Counted from the stretch's first letter, positions 28,025-37,403 are shown. The stretch is 64,000 nucleotides of DNA from Luteibacter rhizovicinus DSM 16549 (GCF_001887595.1 NZ_CP017480.1:3376001-3440000), one strand, 5' to 3'. Translations and numbers: made by a program. The notes: generated by a model from the sequence alone, not told the origin.

Positions 28025-29263
28025 TTACGTTTCATGGGGGCGCTCGCCTGCCACCCGGACCTCGCGTAACAGATCACCGCCGATCCAGTAGCAGAGTTCC
28101 GGTAAGTGACGGATGTTCCAGATCGCGAGATCGGCACGACGGCCGGGTGCGAGGATGCCGCGGTCGTCGAGCCCAAGGGCGTGCGCGGCATGGACCGTGG
28201 CGCCGCGCAGCGCTTCTTCGGGCGTCAGCCGGAATAGTGTGCAGGCCATGCCCATGGCAAGGCGAAGAGACAGCAGGGGCGAGGTGCCGGGATTGAGATC
28301 GGTGGCCACCGCCATGGCGACGCCGTGGCGACGAAAGGCCTCGATGGGCGGCGGTCGCGTGTCGCGCAGCGCGTAGTAGGCGCCGGGCAGGAGCACCGCC
28401 ACGGTCCCTGCTTCGGCCATGGCGCGCACGCCTTCTTCGCTGGTCCATTCGAGGTGGTCGGCAGAGAGGCCGCTGTAGCGGGCGACCAGGGCCGCACCGC
28501 CCAGGTCGGATAGCTGTTCGGCGTGGAGCTTCACCGGCAGGCCCAGTTCGCTCGCCTTGCGGAAGAGCCGTTCGGTCTCGTCGTGGGTGAAGCCGATGCC
28601 CTCGCAAAACGCATCGACCGCATCGACCAGTTCCTCGCCGGCCAGGGAGGGCAACATCGTGTCGCAGACCAGGGCGACGTACTCGTCGCGTCGTCCCGCG
28701 TATTCCGGCGGCAGCGCGTGCATGCCCAGGAAACTGGTGCGCACGTCGATACCCAGTTCGACGCCGATGCGTCGCGCGACGCGGAGCATGCGGCGCTCGG
28801 CGTCGGGCTCGAGGCCGTAGCCGGACTTGATTTCCAGCGTGGTCACGCCGTCCGCCAACAAGGCCTTTGCGCGTGGCAGGGACTGCCGCAGCAAGTCGTC
28901 CTCGCTCGCAGCGCGGGTCGCGCGTACGCTGGAGACGATTCCGCCGCCGGCGCGCGCGATCTCTTCGTACGAGGCGCCCTCGAGGCGCTGCTCGAACTCC
29001 TGTGCGCGGTCGCCGCCGAACACCAGATGGGTATGGCAGTCGATCAGGCCGGGTGTCACCCAGGTGCCGGGCAGGGATTCGACCCGATGCGCCAGTGCAT
29101 GGGGATCGCCCGCCAGCTCGCTGCGGGGACCGGCAAACGTGATGACGCCATCGCGCCAGCCGATCGCGCCATCCGCGATGGCTCCGTAGGGCACGCCGTT
29201 GTCGACGAGGGTGGCGAGGCCGACGTCCAGCAGCAGGCCGTCCCAGCGGTCATCGGTGGTCAT
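28025..29263 (-). CDS. hutI: Imidazolonepropionase
   Basis: The 412-residue amidohydrolase has the metal-binding [18 protein letters not shown] (about residue 75), [13 protein letters not shown] and [15 protein letters not shown] motifs typical of HutI. It opens the imidazolone ring to give N-formimino-L-glutamate, the third step of histidine breakdown. Its start overlaps the stop of the ClC gene by four bases (ATGA). HutF, the next enzyme in the formylglutamate route, is encoded on the opposite strand at 32239. hutH, hutU and hutG are not in the window. Confidence 0.95.
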   Translation of the reverse strand: MTTDDRWDGLLLDVGLATLVDNGVPYGAIADGAIGWRDGVITFAGPRSELAGDPHALAHRVESLPGTWVTPGLIDCHTHLVFGGDRAQEFEQRLEGASYEEIARAGGGIVSSVRATRAASEDDLLRQSLPRAKALLADGVTTLEIKSGYGLEPDAERRMLRVARRIGVELGIDVRTSFLGMHALPPEYAGRRDEYVALVCDTMLPSLAGEELVDAVDAFCEGIGFTHDETERLFRKASELGLPVKLHAEQLSDLGGAALVARYSGLSADHLEWTSEEGVRAMAEAGTVAVLLPGAYYALRDTRPPPIEAFRRHGVAMAVATDLNPGTSPLLSLRLAMGMACTLFRLTPEEALRGATVHAAHALGLDDRGILAPGRRADLAIWNIRHLPELCYWIGGDLLREVRVAGERPHET

Positions 29264-30615
29264 GCGGGTGGCGCTCCTTCGGTGATGGGGGATTCGCGGC
29301 GCACGCGCTCCTCCTCGTAGCGGACGATGAGTACGTCGGCCAGTGCCTTGTACACGGGAACCCGGCAGACCAGGCCGGAGACGGCGCGCGCCAGCAGGCA
29401 CGCCGCCATGATCGGCAGGGCCATCTGGTGATTGGCCGTGAGTTCCAGCGAAATCACCACGGCGGTCAGCGGTGCCTGCGTCACGCCGGCAAGATACGCC
29501 GCCATGCCCAGCAGGACGACCGCCGAGGTATCCGCACTGGGCAGGAGCTGGGCGATATTGCCGCCGAGCCCGGCGCCGACAGCGAGTGCCGGCGAGAAGA
29601 TCCCGCCAGGAATGCCGGCCCACGAGGACGCGATGTTGCCGAGGAACTTCAGTACGCCGAACAGCGGGCCGGTGTCGCTGTGGCCTTGCAGGATGTCGCG
29701 CGCCTGCGCATAACCCGTGCCGTATAGCCCGTTCGCGCTTAGCAGGCTCAGTAGCACCAGCGCCAGGCCGCAGACGGCCGCGAACACCACGGGCTGGCGG
29801 GCGCGCAACCGGCCCATCGCACCACGAAACCCCGTCACCGACGGAATGATCAGGCGTGCGAACAGGCCGCCGGCCAGCCCGCCGACGACGCCGGTAAGTA
29901 GCACGGCGATCCAGGCCCGGCCCAGCGGCAGCGCGGCGGTGATGTCGCCGAAGTACGCGTAGTTGCCGACGAGGCCGAGTGAAACGACGCCCGCCACGAC
30001 GATGGCGGTGAGCAGCGTGCCGCTGATGCGGTGCTCGAACGTGCCGGACATTTCCTCGATGGCGAAGACGACACCGGCCAGGGGGGTATTGAACGCCGCG
30101 GCAAGGCCGGCGGCGGAACCGGCAAGGATGAACCGGCCTGCCGCCGTGGGATCGTCGAAGCCGAATCGCCGGCCCATGGAATACAGCAGGCCTGCGCCAA
30201 TGTGCACGGTCGGGCCTTCGCGGCCGACCGAAGCGCCGCCGAGCAAGGCGGCGAGCGTCAGCGCCATCTTGCCGGCAGCCACCTTGAGCGAGAGGAGGCG
30301 CGTACGGAAATCCTCGTCTTCGACTTTCAACGCGGCAATGGCTTGCGGGATGCCGGACCCGCGGGTCGCCTTCAGGGCGCCCTGGGTAAGCCAGCAGAGC
30401 AGGGCGAACATCGCCGGCGTAATGATCAGTGGCACCCACCAGCCGTGCGCGGCAACGGCGTGGAACATGTCGAAGGCGAAGTCCGCGGCCTTCGCGAAGA
30501 GCACGGCGGCCAGGCCGACGACGATGGCACCCGACCAGAAGAGGATGCGGCGACGCCACTGCTCGGGCGACAGCCAGTCGTGCTGGCCGAAGGCCCGGAG
30601 CCGGTCGAGGTTCAT
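29260..30615 (-). CDS. ClC-family chloride/proton antiporter
   Basis: The 451-residue membrane protein has the ClC selectivity motifs GSGIPQA (GxGIP), [12 protein letters not shown], with the gating glutamate, and [17 protein letters not shown] glutamate at the position of the intracellular proton glutamate is visible in [10 protein letters not shown], so it is likely an H+/Cl- exchanger rather than a channel. No C-terminal CBS domains are present. Both ends overlap neighbours by four bases: the GNAT-nitrilase gene upstream and hutI downstream. In bacteria these proteins counter acid stress; the tie to histidine use is unexplained. Confidence 0.93.
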   Translation of the reverse strand: MNLDRLRAFGQHDWLSPEQWRRRILFWSGAIVVGLAAVLFAKAADFAFDMFHAVAAHGWWVPLIITPAMFALLCWLTQGALKATRGSGIPQAIAALKVEDEDFRTRLLSLKVAAGKMALTLAALLGGASVGREGPTVHIGAGLLYSMGRRFGFDDPTAAGRFILAGSAAGLAAAFNTPLAGVVFAIEEMSGTFEHRISGTLLTAIVVAGVVSLGLVGNYAYFGDITAALPLGRAWIAVLLTGVVGGLAGGLFARLIIPSVTGFRGAMGRLRARQPVVFAAVCGLALVLLSLLSANGLYGTGYAQARDILQGHSDTGPLFGVLKFLGNIASSWAGIPGGIFSPALAVGAGLGGNIAQLLPSADTSAVVLLGMAAYLAGVTQAPLTAVVISLELTANHQMALPIMAACLLARAVSGLVCRVPVYKALADVLIVRYEEERVRRESPITEGAPPA

Positions 30616-32183
30616 TTGCCCTCCGGCATGCGCGACCAGCGCACCTGGTAGAGGTCGAAACGACGATCCTTGAGGTTCTGCACCGCTCCGGAGTTGCGCG
30701 CGCGGGCGAGGTTTTCCAGGCGAAGGTCGGCGAACAAGACGGTCTCGATGTTGGGTGTGGAATCGGCGGCGATGCCATCCCGCGCGAAGGGCAGGTCGCT
30801 CGGCGTGAGAATGCAGCTCTGCGCGTACTGGATGTCGAAATTGTTCACGCCGGGCAGGTTGCCGACGTTGCCCGAGAGCACCACGTAGCACTGGTTTTCG
30901 ATGGCCCGTGCCTGCGAGCAATAGCGCACGCGCAGGTAGCCTTCGCGCACGTCGGTGCAGAACGGAACGAACAGGATCAGCGCACCCTGGTCGGTCAGGT
31001 GCCGCGCGACCTCGGGAAACTCCGAGTCATAGCAGATCATGACGCCGATCGGGCCGCAGTCGGTCTGGATCGTCGCCGCCGTATCGCCGCCGGTGATGTT
31101 CCAGACGTTGCGCTCGCTCGGTGTGGGATGCAGCTTCTCGCGCTCGTGGATCGAACCGTCACGCAGGCAGACGTAGCAGACGTTATGGATGTCGCCGTTG
31201 GGCTGGCGCGTCGGATGGGAGCCGCCGACGATATTGATGTTGTAGTGCACGGCCAGGCGATGGAACAGCGCCTTGACCTCGTCGGTGTACTCGGACAGGC
31301 GCCGTATCGAATCCACCGGCGACAGTTCGGCGTTCTCGATCGACAGCAGCTGCAGCGTGATCAGCTCGGGAAAGGCGACGAAGTCGGCATCGTAATCGGC
31401 GGCGATATCGACGAAGTATTCGACCTGGGTGGCGAACTCGGCAAACGAGCCGATGCGTCGCTGCTGGTACTGCACCGACGCCACACGCACCGAGTCCGGC
31501 AGGCGATGGCTTTGCGATACCTTCGGCGTATCCGGATGATCGTGCAGTTGCGGGTTGCGCCAGATCAGGTGCGCCGCATAACCGAGCGATTCATGGTCGG
31601 AGGGGACATATTCGCGCAGCAGCCCGATGACTTCGAATCCGTTGCGCAACTGGAAGCTCAGCGTGGCGTCGCGGCGACTGCCGTCGACCACGGCCTGCAC
31701 GTAGCCTTCCGCGCTGCCGTAGCGGCTGATCGCCCGGGCCAGCCCCGGCATGCGGCCGCCGAAGACAATGCCGCGAAGTTTCAGGTCGGTACACAGTCGC
31801 TTGCGCGCCATGTACAGGCGCTGCCCGATGCGCATGCCGCGGTAATCGGGGTGGACCACGATCTCCATCCCGTAGAGCCAGTCGCCCTTGGGATCGTGAC
31901 GCGAGGCGAATCCGCCACCGGTGATCTGCATCCAGGTGTGCGGTGCCAGCGCCACGGCTTCGTTGATGCGGAAGGTGGCGCAGAACCCGACGATCTTCCC
32001 CTCGTACTCGACCACGAACTGGCCTTCGGGGAAGTGGGTCTGCTGGCCCTGCAGCATTTCCGCCGAGTGGCCCCATTCGGGCGTGTAGACACGGGCGGTG
32101 AGGGCGACCAGTTCGGGCACGTCGGTCGGACGCGCCAGACGAAGCAGCAGCTTCGGCGATTGAGCGGCGATGATCTCGGTCAT
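30612..32183 (-). CDS. GNAT acetyltransferase/carbon-nitrogen hydrolase fusion
   Basis: This 523-residue protein joins two domains. Residues about 12-190 form a GNAT domain ([20 protein letters not shown] is the acetyl-CoA site). Residues about 225-510 form a nitrilase-superfamily amidase with the catalytic triad visible: Glu in FPELI, Lys in [12 protein letters not shown] and Cys in [11 protein letters not shown]. Proteins with this arrangement are known but poorly characterised. It is the first gene of the tightly overlapping minus-strand set leading to ClC and HutI, and is divergent from hutF across 55 bases. Confidence 0.9.
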   Translation of the reverse strand: MTEIIAAQSPKLLLRLARPTDVPELVALTARVYTPEWGHSAEMLQGQQTHFPEGQFVVEYEGKIVGFCATFRINEAVALAPHTWMQITGGGFASRHDPKGDWLYGMEIVVHPDYRGMRIGQRLYMARKRLCTDLKLRGIVFGGRMPGLARAISRYGSAEGYVQAVVDGSRRDATLSFQLRNGFEVIGLLREYVPSDHESLGYAAHLIWRNPQLHDHPDTPKVSQSHRLPDSVRVASVQYQQRRIGSFAEFATQVEYFVDIAADYDADFVAFPELITLQLLSIENAELSPVDSIRRLSEYTDEVKALFHRLAVHYNINIVGGSHPTRQPNGDIHNVCYVCLRDGSIHEREKLHPTPSERNVWNITGGDTAATIQTDCGPIGVMICYDSEFPEVARHLTDQGALILFVPFCTDVREGYLRVRYCSQARAIENQCYVVLSGNVGNLPGVNNFDIQYAQSCILTPSDLPFARDGIAADSTPNIETVLFADLRLENLARARNSGAVQNLKDRRFDLYQVRWSRMPEGK

Positions 32184-32238
32184 TCCCGCATTATGCCCGT
32201 CGGTTACCATGCCCGCTGGATCCCACAGGACAGCCCCC

Positions 32239-33600
32239 ATGTCACCGACCCCCTTGACCGCGGATTTCCTCTGGCAGGACGGTAGCTGGCATGCGGGCGG
32301 GGCAGGCCTGTCGGTTTCCGGCGCGCGTTTCGCTCCGGCGTCCGGCCTGGCTGGCGGCGAACGCGTCGGCCGCTTCGTTCTGCCGGGCATGCCCAATCTG
32401 CACTCGCACGCCTTCCAGCGGGCGATGGCCGGCCTGGCCGAGCGGCGCGGACCTGGAGAAGACAGCTTCTGGACCTGGCGCGAGACGATGTACGCCTTCG
32501 CCGAGGCGATCGATCCGGACGACCTCAAGGCGATCGCCACCCAGCTCTACATCGAGATGGTGAAAGCGGGCTACACGCAGGTCTGTGAATTTCATTATCT
32601 GCACCACGGGCCGCGTGGCGTGCATTACGCCGAGCCTGCGGCGATGTCGCTGGCGCTGATCGAGGCGGCCAGGGAGGCCGGCATCGGCCTGACCCTGCTG
32701 CCGGTGCTCTACATGACAGGTGGCTTCGACGGCCGCCCGCTGAACGAGCGCCAGCAGCGCTTCCGTCACGATGTCGGCCAGTACGTGGCCTTGCTCGAGC
32801 GTCTCGCCCCGTTGCAGAACGACATGCTGCGCCTGGGCATCGCTTTGCACTCGCTGCGCGCGGTACCCGAAGATGCCATGCGCGCCCTGCTTGCCAGCGG
32901 CGTATGCCGTGAGCTGCCGATTCATATCCATATCGCCGAACAGCTGGGTGAAGTGCAGGACTGCCTTGCCGTGCGCGGCGCCCGCCCGGTCGAGTGGCTT
33001 CTCGACCACGCCGAGGTGAATTCGCGCTGGACCCTCATCCACGCCACGCATCTCACGCCGCACGAAACCGATCGCCTTGCCAGGAGCGGCGCTGTTGCCG
33101 GCCTGTGCCCGACCACGGAGGCGAACCTCGGCGATGGACTGTTCCCGCTCGCCACTTTCATCGATGCGGGCGGCACGCTCGGCATCGGCTCGGACTCGCA
33201 TATTTCCGTATCGCCGGTGGAAGAACTGCGCTGGCTCGAGTACGGCCAGCGCCTGATTACGCGTCATCGCAACGTGGCCGCGCGACGACCGGAAGAGAGC
33301 GTGGGCACGGCGCTCTGGCAGCGCGCCCTGGAAGGCGGCGCGCTTGCCGCCGCCACGGATATCGCGCGGCTGGCGGACGGAGCCCGTGCCGATCTCCTCG
33401 TGCTCGACGATCGTTCACCGCTGCTCGCGGCGCGCGACGAAGCCGACGTGATCGACAGCTTCCTGTTCGCCGGCAACACGCCGCTCGTGCGCGACGTGAT
33501 GGTCGGCGGGCAGTGGCGCGTGCGCGACTTCTCGCACGCTGCCGAACAGTCGGCGGCCGAGGCCTACCGCGTCGTGGTCGAGAGGTTGGCCGCGGCCTGA
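32239..33600 (+). CDS. hutF: Formimidoylglutamate deiminase
   Basis: The 453-residue amidohydrolase shows MPNLHSHAFQRAMAGLAERR (metal-binding HxH, about residue 55), the IHIHIAEQLGEVQDC site and GIGSDSHISVSPVEELRW, all typical of HutF. It deiminates N-formimino-L-glutamate to N-formyl-L-glutamate, so this organism likely uses the five-step histidine route (HutH-U-I-F-G). The start at 32239 has AGGA upstream and is preferred over an earlier in-frame ATG at 32170. Its 3' end overlaps the convergent small secreted-protein gene by 37 bases. Confidence 0.94.
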   Translation: MSPTPLTADFLWQDGSWHAGGAGLSVSGARFAPASGLAGGERVGRFVLPGMPNLHSHAFQRAMAGLAERRGPGEDSFWTWRETMYAFAEAIDPDDLKAIATQLYIEMVKAGYTQVCEFHYLHHGPRGVHYAEPAAMSLALIEAAREAGIGLTLLPVLYMTGGFDGRPLNERQQRFRHDVGQYVALLERLAPLQNDMLRLGIALHSLRAVPEDAMRALLASGVCRELPIHIHIAEQLGEVQDCLAVRGARPVEWLLDHAEVNSRWTLIHATHLTPHETDRLARSGAVAGLCPTTEANLGDGLFPLATFIDAGGTLGIGSDSHISVSPVEELRWLEYGQRLITRHRNVAARRPEESVGTALWQRALEGGALAAATDIARLADGARADLLVLDDRSPLLAARDEADVIDSFLFAGNTPLVRDVMVGGQWRVRDFSHAAEQSAAEAYRVVVERLAAA

Positions 33601-33992
33601 GACGCAGGGCCTGACGGGCACTTCGACTTGCCGTAAAGACCTTCGGCGGAAGGTTCGTTGCGCTTCGCTGCATCGGGTGAGGCGTAGACGGTGACACCCA
33701 GATCGCAGCGGTTTTCGCGAAGGGTGAAGCGGACCGTGTCCATGCGTGTCGGTGGCGCGTCGTCGAGCGCGCACGTGCTGCCTTTCGCCAGTCGTATCGT
33801 CACGCTGTTGTCGCTGCTATCGACGATGTCGAAACCCGCGTTGACGCAGCCTTTCCAGCTCAGCGTGTTCTTGCCGACGCTGAGCATGTGCAGGCCGATG
33901 AAGGCATTGCTGTAGGGCTCCCAGTCGCCGGCGAGCCAGTTAGGTGCTGGCTGGGCGGTCGAGAGCATCGCTAGGGCAAGGAGGGGATGCAT
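33564..33992 (-). CDS. Small secreted protein of unknown function
   Basis: The 142-residue product starts MHPLLALAMLSTAQPAPNW, a short signal peptide, with AAGGA seven bases before the start at 33992. The mature region opens WLAGDWEPYSNAFIGLHMLSVGKN, read as a lipocalin-like pattern (GDWxxxS), and contains four cysteines. The frame is open upstream to about 34256, but that part crosses REP palindromes and is not coding. Its 3' end overlaps hutF on the other strand by 37 bases. The function is unknown. Confidence 0.7.
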   Translation of the reverse strand: MHPLLALAMLSTAQPAPNWLAGDWEPYSNAFIGLHMLSVGKNTLSWKGCVNAGFDIVDSSDNSVTIRLAKGSTCALDDAPPTRMDTVRFTLRENRCDLGVTVYASPDAAKRNEPSAEGLYGKSKCPSGPASQAAANLSTTTR

Positions 33993-34022
33993 GGGAGATC
34001 CTTCGCATAGGGCTTCGCAAGG

Positions 34023-34119
34023 ATCGCCGATGAATCGGCTCCTACCAAGCAAACGCGGCCCGCCCGGTAGGAGCCGATTCATCGGCGATGCTCCTTGTGG
34101 GAGCCGATTCATCGGCGAA
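34023..34119. repeat. Cluster of three REP-like palindromes
   Basis: Three copies of the dispersed unit lie at 34023-34046 (inverted), 34066-34089 and 34096-34119, with cores of the type GAGCCGATTCATCGGCGA. The first and second form an inverted pair. They lie between the secreted-protein gene and the asnB leader promoter. The whole interval 33993-34344 (352 bases) contains only these repeats and the asnB leader described below. Confidence 0.85.
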
Positions 34120-34126
34120 TGGGTGC

Positions 34127-34155
34127 TTGCATCACCTTCCCAATCATGCTTTATT
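34127..34155 (+). promoter_or_regulatory. Candidate promoter of the asnB leader
   Basis: TTGCAT (34127-34132) and TTTATT (34150-34155) are spaced 17 bases apart, as -35 and -10 boxes. A transcript from here would start at about 34162, the first base of the leader ATG, which would then be leaderless. This fits the lack of a ribosome-binding site before that ATG. Confidence 0.5.
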
Positions 34156-34161
34156 CGACCC

Positions 34162-34230
34162 ATGACTCGCCTCACCGCCAATAACGCCAATACCAATAAT
34201 CCCCGGAACCTCGGGAGGGTCGGCGTGTAG
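34162..34230 (+). CDS. Asparagine-rich leader peptide of asnB
   Basis: A 22-codon ORF encodes MTRLTANNANTNNPRNLGRV followed by two more residues. Six of its residues are asparagine, five of them within seven positions (codons 7-13), in a genome where Asn is not favoured. It stands 30 bases upstream of a Rho-independent terminator and 115 bases upstream of asparagine synthetase. This is the arrangement of attenuation leader peptides of the his, trp and leu operons, where ribosome stalling at the regulated codon reports charged tRNA. No ribosome-binding site precedes the ATG. I am not aware of a described asparagine leader of this kind, which should be checked. Confidence 0.7.
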   Translation: MTRLTANNANTNNPRNLGRVGV

Positions 34231-34273
34231 GCGGTTTCAGCGAAAGCACCCCACACACGAAAGGCCCGCCCTC
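34215..34273 (+). promoter_or_regulatory. Predicted antiterminator pairing in the asnB leader
   Basis: Bases 34215-34224 (GAGGGTCGGC), inside the end of the leader ORF, can pair with 34264-34273 (GCCCGCCCTC) over ten positions, with one G-U wobble and one mismatch. The second segment is most of the 5' arm of the terminator, so the two structures exclude each other. A ribosome stalled at the Asn codons leaves 34215-34224 free and favours readthrough into asnB; one reaching the stop at 34230 covers it and lets the terminator form. Confidence 0.55.
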
Positions 34274-34290
34274 ACCAGGCGGGCCTTTTT
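34261..34290 (+). terminator. Leader terminator (attenuator) upstream of asnB
   Basis: A ten-base-pair stem (AAGGCCCGCC at 34261-34270 with GGCGGGCCTT at 34278-34287, loop of seven) is followed by TTT, C and TTT. It follows the leader peptide stop by 30 bases and precedes asnB by 55 bases. No annotated gene on this strand ends here, so it has no obvious role except attenuation. Confidence 0.88.
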
Positions 34291-34344
34291 CTTTGCGCCG
34301 CTTCCATCAGCGATTTCCAGTGACCGACCAGGAGTGACAAGGCC

Positions 34345-36015
34345 ATGTGTTCGATCTTCGGTATGTTCGGCCTCGCGGCCGGCGACGACCTGATTGCCCT
34401 GCGTACGCAGGCAATGGAGCTTTCCCAGCGGCAGCGCCATCGCGGTCCGGACTGGAGCGGGGTCTACGTCGACCAGGGGGCGATCCTCGTGCACGAGCGC
34501 CTCGCCATCGTCGACCCGGCGAGCGGTGCCCAGCCGCTTCGTTCGCCTGAAGGCGATCTGGCGCTGGCGGTGAACGGCGAGATCTACAACCACCGCGAAC
34601 TGCGTGCCGCCAGTGAGTACGCTTTCACCACGGGTTCCGATTGCGAAGTCATCAATGCCCTCTACCGCGCCGAGGGCGCCGGGTTCCTCGGCAAACTCAG
34701 CGGCATCTTCGCCTTCGCGCTCTGGGACGCCGGTCGCCGTCGCTTCCTGATCGCACGCGATGCGCTCGGTGTGTGCCCGCTCTACTGGGGCCACGACCGG
34801 GCAGGGCGCCTCTGCGTCGCCTCGGAGATGAAGTCGCTGGTCGGCGTGTGCGCCGACGTCGCGCCGTTTCCGCCGGGCCACGTCTACGACAGCGAGACGG
34901 GCGAGGCCGTGCGTTACTGGACGCCGGCATGGCGCGATTACGACGCCACCGCGGGGCGAACGATCGAGCCGAAGGACCTGCGCGCCGCGTTCGAAGCCGC
35001 CGTGCATCGGCAGATGATGACGGACGTGCCGTATGGCGTGCTCCTTTCCGGCGGCCTCGATTCCTCCCTGGTCGCCGCCGTTGCCGCGAGCTTTGCGCGG
35101 CGCCGCATCGAGGAAGACGATCGCGGCGAGGCCTGGTGGCCACGGCTGCATTCGTTCGCCATCGGTCTGGAGGGCTCGCCCGACCTCAAGGCCGCCGAGG
35201 TCGCTGCCGAGGCTCTGGGTACCGTGCACCACGGCTTCCGTTACACCTTCGACGAAGGCCTCGACGCCTTGCCCGAAGTCATCCGGCATATCGAAACCTA
35301 CGACGTCACCACGATCCGCGCCTCCACCCCGATGTTCCTGCTTGCCCGGCGGATCAAGGCGATGGGCGTGAAGATGGTGCTGTCCGGCGAGGGCTCGGAC
35401 GAGATTTTTGGCGGCTACCTGTATTTCCACAAGGCGCCTTCGGCCCGCGCGTTCCACGAGGAGACGATCCGCAAGCTGGATGCGCTGCACTATTACGACT
35501 GCCTGCGCGCGAACAAGTCCATGTCGGCCTGGGGGGTCGAGGCGCGCGTGCCCTTCCTGGATACCGAGTTCCTGGACATCGCGATGGCCTTCGACGCCGA
35601 GTCGAAAATGGTCGCGCGCAAGGGCATCGAGAAAGGCATCCTGCGCGAAGCCTTCGAGGGCGCGCTTCCCGAGGAAATCCTCTGGCGGCAGAAGGAGCAG
35701 TTCAGCGACGGGGTGGGCTACGGCTGGATCGACGGACTCAAGGCGCATGCCGAGGCGATGGTCTCCGACCGCGAGTTCGCCGCGGCAGGCGCCCGGTTCC
35801 CCCACAACACCCCCGCGACCAAGGAAGCGTTCTTCTATCGGACCCTGTTCGAAAAGCACTTCCCCGGCGAGGCCTGCGCGGCCACCGTGCCGGGCGGCAA
35901 GTCGATCGCCTGCTCGTCACCGGCAGCGCTGGAGTGGGACCCGGCCTTTGCCGCAGCAGCCGATCCGTCGGGGCGTGCCGTGCGCGGTATTCACCAGGAG
36001 GCACTCCCGGCATAG
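34345..36015 (+). CDS. asnB: Asparagine synthase (glutamine-hydrolysing)
   Basis: The 556-residue enzyme begins MCSIFGMFG, leaving Cys2 as the N-terminal nucleophile after Met removal. The glutaminase domain has RHRGPDWSGVY and VNGEIYNHREL; the synthetase domain has the pyrophosphate loop LLSGGLDSSLVAAVA (about residue 233) and MVLSGEGSDEIFGGYLYFHK. It makes asparagine from aspartate, glutamine and ATP. An AGGAG site lies ten bases upstream of the start. The Asn-rich leader and terminator upstream suggest control by asparagine supply. Confidence 0.96.
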   Translation: MCSIFGMFGLAAGDDLIALRTQAMELSQRQRHRGPDWSGVYVDQGAILVHERLAIVDPASGAQPLRSPEGDLALAVNGEIYNHRELRAASEYAFTTGSDCEVINALYRAEGAGFLGKLSGIFAFALWDAGRRRFLIARDALGVCPLYWGHDRAGRLCVASEMKSLVGVCADVAPFPPGHVYDSETGEAVRYWTPAWRDYDATAGRTIEPKDLRAAFEAAVHRQMMTDVPYGVLLSGGLDSSLVAAVAASFARRRIEEDDRGEAWWPRLHSFAIGLEGSPDLKAAEVAAEALGTVHHGFRYTFDEGLDALPEVIRHIETYDVTTIRASTPMFLLARRIKAMGVKMVLSGEGSDEIFGGYLYFHKAPSARAFHEETIRKLDALHYYDCLRANKSMSAWGVEARVPFLDTEFLDIAMAFDAESKMVARKGIEKGILREAFEGALPEEILWRQKEQFSDGVGYGWIDGLKAHAEAMVSDREFAAAGARFPHNTPATKEAFFYRTLFEKHFPGEACAATVPGGKSIACSSPAALEWDPAFAAAADPSGRAVRGIHQEALPA

Positions 36016-36026
36016 CCCCGCTCGGG

Positions 36027-36131
36027 TAGGAGCCGATTCATCGGCGATTGTGGGAGCCGATTCATCGGCGATCCCGCGGCAGCGGGCCGGGCTGCCGCGA
36101 GCACCCATTCGCCGACAAGTCGGCTCCCACA
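36027..36131. repeat. REP-like cluster with central hairpin
   Basis: Two direct copies of the dispersed unit (36027-36048 and 36049-36072) are followed by a perfect nine-base-pair hairpin (CGCGGCAGC at 36075-36083 with GCTGCCGCG at 36091-36099) and an inverted, variant copy (36109-36131, core TCGCCGACAAGTCGGCTCCC). The set lies after asnB and may act as its 3' end. The variant core ACAAGT still forms a palindrome, as does ATTCAT in the other copies. Confidence 0.85.
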
Positions 36132-36220
36132 GTGTGCTGCGGTGCGGCGGATGGCGGGATTTGTTAGGATTGGACGCTTTAGCCGGCGCGTCCCGCGCCG
36201 CACCAGCAGGCAAGCCAACC

Positions 36221-37346
36221 ATGATCGAGACCAATCCGATCCTCGCGCAGATTGCGGACCTCACGGGCCGCGTCGAGTCGCTTAGGGGGTATCTTTGACT
36301 ACGCCGTCAAGAAAGAACGCCTCGAAGAAGTAACCCGCGAGCTGGAGAATCCCAAGGTATGGGATGACCCCAAGCGCGCCCAGGAGCTGGGCCGCGAGCG
36401 TTCGCAGCTCGACGGCATCGTCACCGGTATCGACGAGATGTCCGGCTCGCTGGCCGATTCGAAAGAACTGCTCGAGATGGCCGCTGCCGACGGCGACGAC
36501 GACACCGTGCAGTCGATCGTCGGCGATCTGGGCAAGATCGACGCCCGCGTGAGCAAGCTGGAATTCCAGCGCATGTTCTCGGGCGAGCTCGACTCCGCCG
36601 CCGCCTTCGTCGATGTCCAGGCCGGTGCCGGTGGCACCGAAGCCCAGGACTGGGCCGAAATCCTCCTGCGCATGTACCTGCGCTGGGCGGAATCGCGCGG
36701 CTGGAAGACCGAGATGATGGAAGTCAGCGCAGGCGATGTTGCCGGCATCAAATCGGCCACCTTCCGCGTGGAAGGCGACTACGCCTATGGCTGGCTGAAG
36801 ACCGAGATCGGCGTGCATCGCCTGGTCCGCAAGAGCCCGTTCGACTCCGACAACCGCAGGCACACCAGCTTCACCTCGGTGTTCGTCTCGCCTGAAGTCG
36901 ACGACAACATCGAGATCGACATCAACCCGGCGGACCTGCGTACCGACGTGTACCGTTCGTCGGGCGCCGGCGGCCAGCACGTCAACAAGACCGAGTCGGC
37001 CGTGCGTATCACGCATGTCCCGACCAACACGGTCGTCGCCTGCCAGACCGAACGCAGCCAGCATGCCAACCGCGACCGCGCGATGAAGATGCTCAAAGCC
37101 AAGCTGTACGAGCTGGAAGTGCAGAAGCGCAATGTCGAGCGTGATGCGCTGGAAGCGACCAAGTCCGACATCGGCTGGGGCAGCCAGATCCGCAACTACG
37201 TGCTCGACCAGTCGCGGATCAAGGATCTTCGCACCGGCCTTGAACGCACCGACACGCAAAAGGTGCTCGACGGCGATCTCGACGGATTCGTCGAGGCCAG
37301 CCTGAAGTCCGGCCTCGAGGCCGGCTCCAAGCGACTCGATGCCTGA
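36221..37346 (+). CDS. prfB: Peptide chain release factor 2, expressed by programmed +1 frameshift
   Basis: Codons 1-25 lie at 36221-36295 and end at an in-frame TGA (36296-36298). Reading resumes in the +1 frame at GAC (36297) and continues to 37346, for about 374 residues in all, close to the E. coli length. The second part has the SPF tripeptide (RKSPFDSDN) that recognises UGA/UAA and the GGQ motif ([14 protein letters not shown]) that triggers peptide release. This is the classic autoregulated arrangement, not a mutation. lysS follows after 57 bases, as in E. coli and many gammaproteobacteria. Confidence 0.96.
36284..36298 (+). other. RF2 programmed frameshift site
   Basis: The site AGGGGGTATCTTTGA contains the internal Shine-Dalgarno-like AGGGGG, three bases before the slippery CTT, followed by the TGA stop and C. 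It matches the E. coli prfB site. Low RF2 levels slow termination at TGA and promote the shift, giving feedback control. Confidence 0.95.
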
Positions 37347-37352
37347 TGTTCC

Positions 37353-37374
37353 CGGGGGCGCATGGGCGCCCCCG
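37353..37374 (+). terminator. GC-rich hairpin between prfB and lysS
   Basis: A nine-base-pair stem (CGGGGGCGC at 37353-37361 with GCGCCCCCG at 37366-37374, four-base loop) lies seven bases after the prfB stop. The following sequence TTCTCT is a poor T-tract, so it may attenuate or stabilise the message rather than fully terminate it. Confidence 0.55.
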
Positions 37375-37403
37375 TTCTCTATCCATGAAGCCAGAAGCAC
37401 ACC

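Noticed and set aside
36221..36298. The early TGA in prfB as a sign of a pseudogene.
   Set aside because: The stop sits in the classic RF2 frameshift signal with the internal Shine-Dalgarno sequence, so it is programmed.
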